This document shows positions 6,268 to 10,063 of a stretch of DNA of 10,063 nucleotides, piece after piece. A program made the translations under genes and the position numbers. The notes beneath the pieces are model-generated. The model worked only from the letters and a program-made list of their open reading frames with translations. It had not been told where the DNA came from and searched no databases. Position 1 is the stretch's first letter, and the number at the start of each line of letters is the position of its first letter. Origin of the DNA: Treponema sp. (GTDB taxonomy: Bacteria; Spirochaetota; Spirochaetia; Treponematales; Breznakiellaceae); the NCBI GenBank assembly GCA_031258265.1, contig JAIRNB010000085.1, positions 1 through 10,063 of the forward strand. Reading direction: 5' to 3'.

Positions 6268-6307
6268 CTGCCGGGGAGCCCTTAGGCTTTCCCGGCAGTT
6301 CTTTTTT
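6268..6307 (+). terminator. Rho-independent terminator after the HigA-like gene
   Basis: CTGCCGGG (6268-6275) pairs with CCCGGCAG (6291-6298). The stem can continue through GCC (6278-6280) with GGC (6285-6287) around a CTTA loop. It is followed directly by TTCTTTTTT (6299-6307), a canonical intrinsic terminator. Its U-tract ends four bases before the -10 box of tex, so the two elements are interleaved. Confidence 0.88.
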
Positions 6308-6316
6308 AGCTAGAAT
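6288..6316 (+). promoter_or_regulatory. Promoter of tex, overlapping the terminator
   Basis: TAGAAT at 6311-6316 (5 of 6) has TTTCCC at 6288-6293 (3 of 6) 17 bp upstream; the -35 box lies in the 3' half of the preceding terminator. The ATG at 6325 begins eight bases after the -10 box, and no Shine-Dalgarno sequence is present. A terminator immediately upstream makes a dedicated promoter necessary, which supports this weak match. Confidence 0.5.
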
Positions 6317-6324
6317 AAACACCC

Positions 6325-9207
6325 ATGGACATAGATAAGAACCTCATTGATAACCTGCGGGTAGAGGAAGATTCTCTGATTCGGAGTATCGGGGAAAAAT
6401 TGGGTCTCCGGGGGGACCAGGCGGCGGCGGTTGCCGCTTTGCTGAACGAGGGTTGTACCGTTCCCTTTATTGCCCGCTACCGGAAGGAAAAGACCGGCGG
6501 CCTGGATGAGGTCCGGGTCCGGGAAATCGAGCGTCTTTACAATGCCGCCAAGAACCTTGAAGGCCGCCGGATAGAAATTATCCGGGGGATCTTTAACCAG
6601 GGGAAACTAAGCGCGGCGCTTTACGGGAATATCAGGGAGGCTGCCACCGCGGCGGAGCTTGAGGATCTGTATGCCCCCTACCGGCGGAAGAAGAAGACCA
6701 GGGGGATGCTGGCCCTGGAAAGGGGCCTGGGACCCCTGGCGGAGGCGATGAAGACGCTGGAGGCCCCTGCCCTCCTCGCCTTGGCGGAGGAATTTGCCGC
6801 CTCTTATACCGGGGGTTTGGGGGCGGAAGGCGGGCCGGCCCTGCCCCCAGGAAGGGGGGTAGCGGAAGACCAAGCGGAGGGGGATTCCCCGGCGGGTCCG
6901 CCTGAGTCTGGCGATTCCCCTTCCCAGGCCGGCGGCGGCTCCGCTGACCCTGGGGGGAGCGCAGGGCTGGAGCGAGGGGGGCTTTCCCCCCTTATAGATA
7001 ATGAGTCCCAAAGTCCGGCGCCTTTTACGGCGGAGGACGCCCTGCGGGGGGCTATGGACATCATCGCGGAGGAGATCAGCCAGGACCCGGGGAACAGGGC
7101 GGTGGTAAAGGCCCTTTACCGGAAGGGCGGGCGGATCAGCGTTAAGGCTTCGGGGGTGAAGGGGAAGGGGGATGAGGAGGCGAAAAAGACTTCGACCTAC
7201 CAGATGTACTGGGACTATGGGGAGGAGCTTTCCCGGATCAAGGCCCACCGGATTCTTGCCATTAACCGGGGCGAGCGGGAGGGGGTTCTTTCGGTGGCTA
7301 TTGATGTGGACGAAGCTGCCGCTGTCCGGCTCCTGCTGGAGAAGTACGGGCCCCGCAATGAATATCATGAAAAGGCTGTTGAGGACGGTCTCCGGCGGCT
7401 CCTCTCCCCGGCGGTGATCCGGGAGATCCGGGGGGACCAGAAGGACGAGGCGGACGATCACGGCGTTTCGGTCTTTGCCGAAAATCTGAAGAACCTGCTT
7501 ATGCAGCGGCCTATCAAGGGGAAGCGGGTGCTGGGAATCGATCCGGGAATCCGCACGGGGACAAAGTGCGTCTGCCTTGACGATACGGGGAAGTATCTGG
7601 GGAATTTTGTGATCTACCATCACCGTGTGGAGGAAGCGAAGCGGCTGCTGCTGCAGGGGATTAAACAGTACGATGTCCAGCTTGTCGCGGTGGGGAACGG
7701 TACGGGGAGTCATGAGGCCCAGGAGCTGGTAAGCCAGGTGATCGGAGAAAACAATCTGGAGCTTCTCTACACCGTGGTGGACGAAGACGGCGCATCGGTT
7801 TACTCCGCCAGCGATATTGCCAGGGAGGAATTTCCCGATCTGGATTTGACGATCCGGGGGGCTGTTTCCATTGGCCGGCGGCTTCAGGACCCCCTGGCGG
7901 AACTGGTAAAGATAGACCCCAAATCCGTGGGGGTTGGGCTTTACCAGCACGATCTTAACCAGAAAAAACTATCGGAGACTCTGGACGAGGTGGTTTCTTC
8001 GGTGGTGAATAACGTAGGGGTGAATCTTAATACCGCCAGTTTTTCCCTTTTGAAGTATGTTTCCGGGATCAACAGCGGCTTGGCTAAAACCATTGTCCGT
8101 TACCGGGGGGAGAAGGGCCGTATTGAAAGCCGGGCGGAACTGGTAAGTATAAGCGGCATGGGGCCCAAGAGTTTTGAACAGTGCGCGGGCTTCCTGAAGA
8201 TTCCGGAAAGCGCCGAACCCCTGGACAATACCTGGGTTCACCCGGAGAACTACCCCCTGGCCAGGGAGATCCGGGCCATCCTGTCCGCCGCGGGCGTCCC
8301 CGATCTTCCGCCGGAGGCTGTGGCGGAGCTTAAAGAAAAACACGGGGCGGGGGACGCCACCATTGCTGATATAACCGGGGAACTAAAAAGGCCCGGCAGG
8401 GACCCCCGGGAGGGCTACGCCAAGCCGGTGGCCCGGAAAGATGTTCTCCGTTTTGAGGATCTGAAAGAAGGAACCCTGGTGACGGGGAAGATCAAGAATG
8501 TGGTGGACTTTGGAGCCTTTGTGGATCTGGGGATTAAGGAAACTGCCCTGGTCCATATTTCAGAATTGAGCGGCCACTTTGTTAAGGACCCCCTGGGCCT
8601 GGTGAAGGTGGGGGATGTGCTGGAGTTTAAGATTATCAGCCTGGACCAGGAACGCCGCCGTATCGGACTTTCCCGGAAGCTGGGGCAGGACCGGCCCGCC
8701 GGAAAAAGGCCGCCGGAAACCGGGAATTCCGGGGCGGAGGAAAACGGGGAAAAGACCGCTTCGCCCCGGTCGGCGCGCCGGTCCCAGGGACCGGCGCATC
8801 ACGACACCGGGGAACGGCGTCCGGCGGGAGAATACCGTCCCGCCGTCCCGCCCCGGCGCGGAGAAACGCCGGCGGCTTTCCCCCCAGGGGACCGCGCTGT
8901 TCCGCGCCCCGAACGGGGGCCCCGTCCTGCGGGGGAGTATCGTCCTGCGGGGGAACACCGGCCTACTGGGGAACACCGCCCCATGGGGGAGCGCCGTGGC
9001 GCGGGAGAGCATCGTCCTACTGGGGAGCACCGTCCTATGGGAGAACGCCGTGGCGCGGGGGGGCCCGTCCCGTCCTACGGTCCATCCCGTCCGGGACCCT
9101 TCCGCAGTCCCGCGGAAGATGACGGCGCCATGTACAATCCCTTTGCCGAGGCCCTGCGAAAAATGGAGGAACGGGCCGCCAGGGATAAAGATAAAAAGAA
9201 GCACTAA
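6325..9207 (+). CDS. tex: Tex family S1 RNA-binding protein (YhgF-like), enlarged
   Basis: A 960-residue Tex protein; family members are usually about 720-790. Tex is a cytoplasmic nucleic-acid-binding factor tied to transcription and RNA metabolism. Domains in order: N-terminal helical region with VPFIARYRKEKTGGLDEVRV (46-65); EDLYAPYRRKKKTRGMLALE (113-132); YqgF/RNase H-like domain from KRVLGIDPG (400-408), continuing through VAVGNGTGSHEAQELV; helix-hairpin-helix region about 570-625 (LLKYVSGINSGLAKTIVRYR, then SISGMGPKSFEQCAGFLKI); S1 domain about 713-785 (TLVTGKIKNVVDFGAFVDLG). Two additions explain the size: a Gly/Pro/Ser-rich insertion at about 162-232 and an Arg/Gly/Pro tail from about 786 containing six-residue repeats (867-910) and ending in the helix-like YNPFAEALRKMEERAARDK. 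The reading frame is intact. The ATG at 6325 fits the family's N-terminus but has no Shine-Dalgarno sequence. Confidence 0.96.
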   Translation: MDIDKNLIDNLRVEEDSLIRSIGEKLGLRGDQAAAVAALLNEGCTVPFIARYRKEKTGGLDEVRVREIERLYNAAKNLEGRRIEIIRGIFNQGKLSAALYGNIREAATAAELEDLYAPYRRKKKTRGMLALERGLGPLAEAMKTLEAPALLALAEEFAASYTGGLGAEGGPALPPGRGVAEDQAEGDSPAGPPESGDSPSQAGGGSADPGGSAGLERGGLSPLIDNESQSPAPFTAEDALRGAMDIIAEEISQDPGNRAVVKALYRKGGRISVKASGVKGKGDEEAKKTSTYQMYWDYGEELSRIKAHRILAINRGEREGVLSVAIDVDEAAAVRLLLEKYGPRNEYHEKAVEDGLRRLLSPAVIREIRGDQKDEADDHGVSVFAENLKNLLMQRPIKGKRVLGIDPGIRTGTKCVCLDDTGKYLGNFVIYHHRVEEAKRLLLQGIKQYDVQLVAVGNGTGSHEAQELVSQVIGENNLELLYTVVDEDGASVYSASDIAREEFPDLDLTIRGAVSIGRRLQDPLAELVKIDPKSVGVGLYQHDLNQKKLSETLDEVVSSVVNNVGVNLNTASFSLLKYVSGINSGLAKTIVRYRGEKGRIESRAELVSISGMGPKSFEQCAGFLKIPESAEPLDNTWVHPENYPLAREIRAILSAAGVPDLPPEAVAELKEKHGAGDATIADITGELKRPGRDPREGYAKPVARKDVLRFEDLKEGTLVTGKIKNVVDFGAFVDLGIKETALVHISELSGHFVKDPLGLVKVGDVLEFKIISLDQERRRIGLSRKLGQDRPAGKRPPETGNSGAEENGEKTASPRSARRSQGPAHHDTGERRPAGEYRPAVPPRRGETPAAFPPGDRAVPRPERGPRPAGEYRPAGEHRPTGEHRPMGERRGAGEHRPTGEHRPMGERRGAGGPVPSYGPSRPGPFRSPAEDDGAMYNPFAEALRKMEERAARDKDKKKH
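6808..7020 (+). repeat. In-frame palindrome-rich insertion within tex
   Basis: This stretch encodes the Gly/Pro/Ser/Ala segment (about residues 162-232) with no counterpart I know in standard Tex. At DNA level it holds several short palindromes: CCCCC/GGGGG (6844-6848 and 6854-6858), GGGG/CCCC around ATT (6880-6890), GGCGG/CCGCC (6891-6895 and 6898-6902), and AGGGGGG/CCCCCCT around CTTT (6975-6992). Conserved Tex sequence resumes at about residue 234 (FTAEDALRGAMDIIAEE). It could be an expanded linker or a domesticated palindromic element; boundaries are approximate. Confidence 0.5.
8923..9066 (+). repeat. 18-bp tandem repeats (six-residue units) in the tex tail
   Basis: Eight consecutive 18-bp units encode RPAGEY, RPAGEH, RPTGEH, RPMGER, RGAGEH, RPTGEH, RPMGER and RGAGGP. 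The last six form two copies of a 54-bp super-unit (8959-9012 and 9013-9066) with only a few differences. A degenerate related copy (RPAGEYRP) occurs at 8818-8841. The pattern indicates recent in-frame duplication and probable length variation between strains. Confidence 0.9.
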
Positions 9208-9243
9208 GGGCGGGGGATAATACGGAATGCTCTTATGTATTAA

Positions 9244-9273
9244 TTGACACAATGTTTTCGGAAGGTTTATAAC
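9244..9273 (+). promoter_or_regulatory. Near-consensus sigma70 promoter upstream of rsmG
   Basis: TTGACA (9244-9249, 6 of 6) and TATAAC (9268-9273, 5 of 6) are 18 bp apart, the best promoter match in the window. Transcription would start near 9280, giving an rsmG leader of about 97 bases. No convincing intrinsic terminator separates the tex stop from this promoter. Confidence 0.7.
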
Positions 9274-9281
9274 AAGCCGCT

Positions 9282-9363
9282 CTTTCAAAATTAAAATTTT
9301 GGAAGGGCAGCCGCTGCTGCCCCCAGCCAAAAACCGGACGGCTTTTCCCGGAAGGGGAAAGCC
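9282..9363 (+). promoter_or_regulatory. Structured rsmG leader with three hairpins
   Basis: Hairpin 1 pairs CTTTCAAAAT (9282-9291) with ATTTTGGAAG (9296-9305), with one G-U pair and loop TAAA. Hairpin 2 pairs GGGCAGC (9305-9311) with GCTGCCC (9316-9322). Hairpin 3 pairs GGCTTTTCCC (9340-9349) with GGGGAAAGCC (9354-9363), with one G-U pair, capped by GGAA, a GNRA tetraloop. They occupy most of the leader predicted from the 9244-9273 promoter. No known riboswitch is recognised. The purine run 9350-9360 is the only SD-like sequence, but it is inside hairpin 3 and too far from the ATG. Confidence 0.5.
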
Positions 9364-9371
9364 CCTACAAT
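9343..9371 (+). promoter_or_regulatory. Proximal rsmG promoter adjacent to the start codon
   Basis: TACAAT (9366-9371, 5 of 6) with TTTTCC (9343-9348, 3 of 6) at 17 bp spacing. The ATG at 9377 begins five bases after the -10 box, so a transcript from here would start at or next to the initiation codon. The -35 box is in the 5' arm of hairpin 3. Confidence 0.4.
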
Positions 9372-9376
9372 GGGTC

Positions 9377-10063
9377 ATGGGCCTTAGTTTGGAAGAAGGG
9401 CTCCGCCGCCTGGCGGAGGAGCCGGATGTCGCTGCCCTGGTAAATCCCCGGCTGGATGAAATTGAATCCCTCCTTACCCGGTACATCAATGAAATAGAGC
9501 TGTTTAATCCCGCCTACGGCCTGGTGGCGGTTAAAAGCCGGGAAGAGCTGGTAAGCCGGCATATTCTGGATTCCCTTGCTCCCCTGGGGATCATCGCGGG
9601 GCTGCTGGAGGAAACCGGCAGGACGCTAGAGGCCGGAGGGAGCCGGACGCCGCAAATTGCCGACCTGGGTTCAGGCGCGGGGCTGCCGGGGATACCTCTG
9701 GCTATCGCCCTGCCGGGGGCCCGTTTTACCCTGATCGAGCGGATGGGCCGGCGGGCGGGTTTTCTGCGGAACAGCATCGCTGTTCTGGCCCTGGACAACG
9801 TGGAAGTGGAGGAGACCGAAATGGAACGAGCCGGGCCGGGCCGTTTTGACCTGGCTTGTTTCCGGGCCTTCCGGCCCCTGGAAGCTCCCCTGCTCAAAGC
9901 CATGTTTCGGCTTCTGGCCCCCGGCGGGGTACTGGCCGCCTACAAGGGCCGCCGGAAGGCCGTGGAGGCGGAAATAAACGCGGCCTGGGCGGGCCCCTGG
10001 GACTGCCGGCCCTGCCCGGTCCCCGGCCTTGATGAAGAACGGCATCTTTTGACGCTGCGGGGA
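9377..10063 (+). CDS. rsmG: 16S rRNA (guanine-N7) methyltransferase RsmG (runs off right edge)
   Basis: SAM-dependent methyltransferase that modifies a guanine in the 530 loop of 16S rRNA (G527 in E. coli numbering); formerly gidB. The 229 visible residues include nearly the whole protein, since family members are roughly 205-240 long. Landmarks: LTRYINEIELFNPAYGLVAV at 33-52, SRHILDSLAPL at 60-70, the SAM-binding loop IADLGSGAGLPGIPLAIALP at 94-113, TLIERMGRRAGFLRNS at 118-133, FRAF at 162-165, and APGGVLAAYKG at 181-191. No stop codon is reached by 10063. ATG 9377 gives the expected N-terminus; ATG 9370 is in another frame and stops after five codons. No Shine-Dalgarno sequence is present. 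rsmG is often beside mnmG or parA/parB, but here it follows tex. Confidence 0.96.
   Translation, partial: MGLSLEEGLRRLAEEPDVAALVNPRLDEIESLLTRYINEIELFNPAYGLVAVKSREELVSRHILDSLAPLGIIAGLLEETGRTLEAGGSRTPQIADLGSGAGLPGIPLAIALPGARFTLIERMGRRAGFLRNSIAVLALDNVEVEETEMERAGPGRFDLACFRAFRPLEAPLLKAMFRLLAPGGVLAAYKGRRKAVEAEINAAWAGPWDCRPCPVPGLDEERHLLTLRG

Noticed and set aside
6607..7950. 447-residue open frame on the minus strand opposite tex
   Set aside because: Codon-bias shadow of a GC-rich gene: Pro/Arg/Leu-rich, no domain, fully antisense to a well-conserved Tex region.
8615..9220. 201-residue plus-strand frame overlapping the tex tail
   Set aside because: Out-of-frame reading of the same repeats; Tex's own frame encodes the S1 domain here.
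9208..9243. Terminator for tex formed by TAATAC (9218-9223) and GTATTA (9237-9242)
   Set aside because: Only a 6-bp AT-rich stem with a 13-base loop and no T-tract; not a credible intrinsic terminator.
9370..9387. Five-codon upstream frame (MGHGP) overlapping the rsmG start
   Set aside because: Its ATG lies in the proposed -10 box with no SD; the overlap is probably chance.
8560..9489. 309-residue minus-strand frame across the tex tail, leader and rsmG start
   Set aside because: Low-complexity Arg/Pro/Ser translation produced by the tandem repeats; no start signal or family resemblance.

Overview
The window is a GC-rich, densely coded bacterial chromosome segment with eight protein genes and no tRNA, rRNA, CRISPR array or transposase. 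Glucuronate isomerase, a divergent dicarboxylate/amino-acid-type symporter, a HigA-like regulator, Tex and RsmG, with palindrome-rich intergenic DNA, suggest a spirochaete of the Treponema/termite-gut type. That placement is inference from recall of gene content and has not been searched.

Layout. On the minus strand, a classical short-chain dehydrogenase (1381-572) is followed two bases later by an aldehyde dehydrogenase (569-1) that runs off the left edge; together they look like an alcohol-to-aldehyde-to-acid oxidation pair. About 500 gene-free bases (1382-1884) then hold the divergent promoter region and a dense series of short hairpins. On the plus strand a BASS-type transporter (1885-2916) overlaps glucuronate isomerase uxaC (2916-4346) by one base, and a divergent DAACS-type symporter (4370-5605) follows. 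A palindrome-rich spacer precedes a solitary HigA-like regulator with a basic tail (5840-6211), which ends at a strong intrinsic terminator. Next come an enlarged tex (6325-9207), a structured leader, and rsmG (9377 to the right edge).

How the genes work together. The transporter-uxaC pair points to uptake and isomerisation of a hexuronate or related acid, but the transporter's substrate is not shown by sequence. SDR and ALDH could act in series. tex and rsmG belong to the gene-expression machinery and have no visible link to the metabolic genes.

Most notable signals. (1) Four plus-strand genes (BASS, DAACS, tex, rsmG) lack a Shine-Dalgarno sequence and carry a TANNNT -10-like box ending 5-9 bases before the ATG, with a plausible -35 box 16-17 bases further upstream; this is the expected layout of leaderless transcription. 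(2) Tex has an in-frame, palindrome-rich low-complexity insertion of about 70 residues and a long Arg/Gly/Pro tail built on 18-bp and 54-bp tandem repeats. (3) rsmG has a second, near-consensus promoter giving a leader of about 97 nt with three successive hairpins. (4) The intergenic regions contain modular palindromes. I found no clear defence or mobile system in the window.
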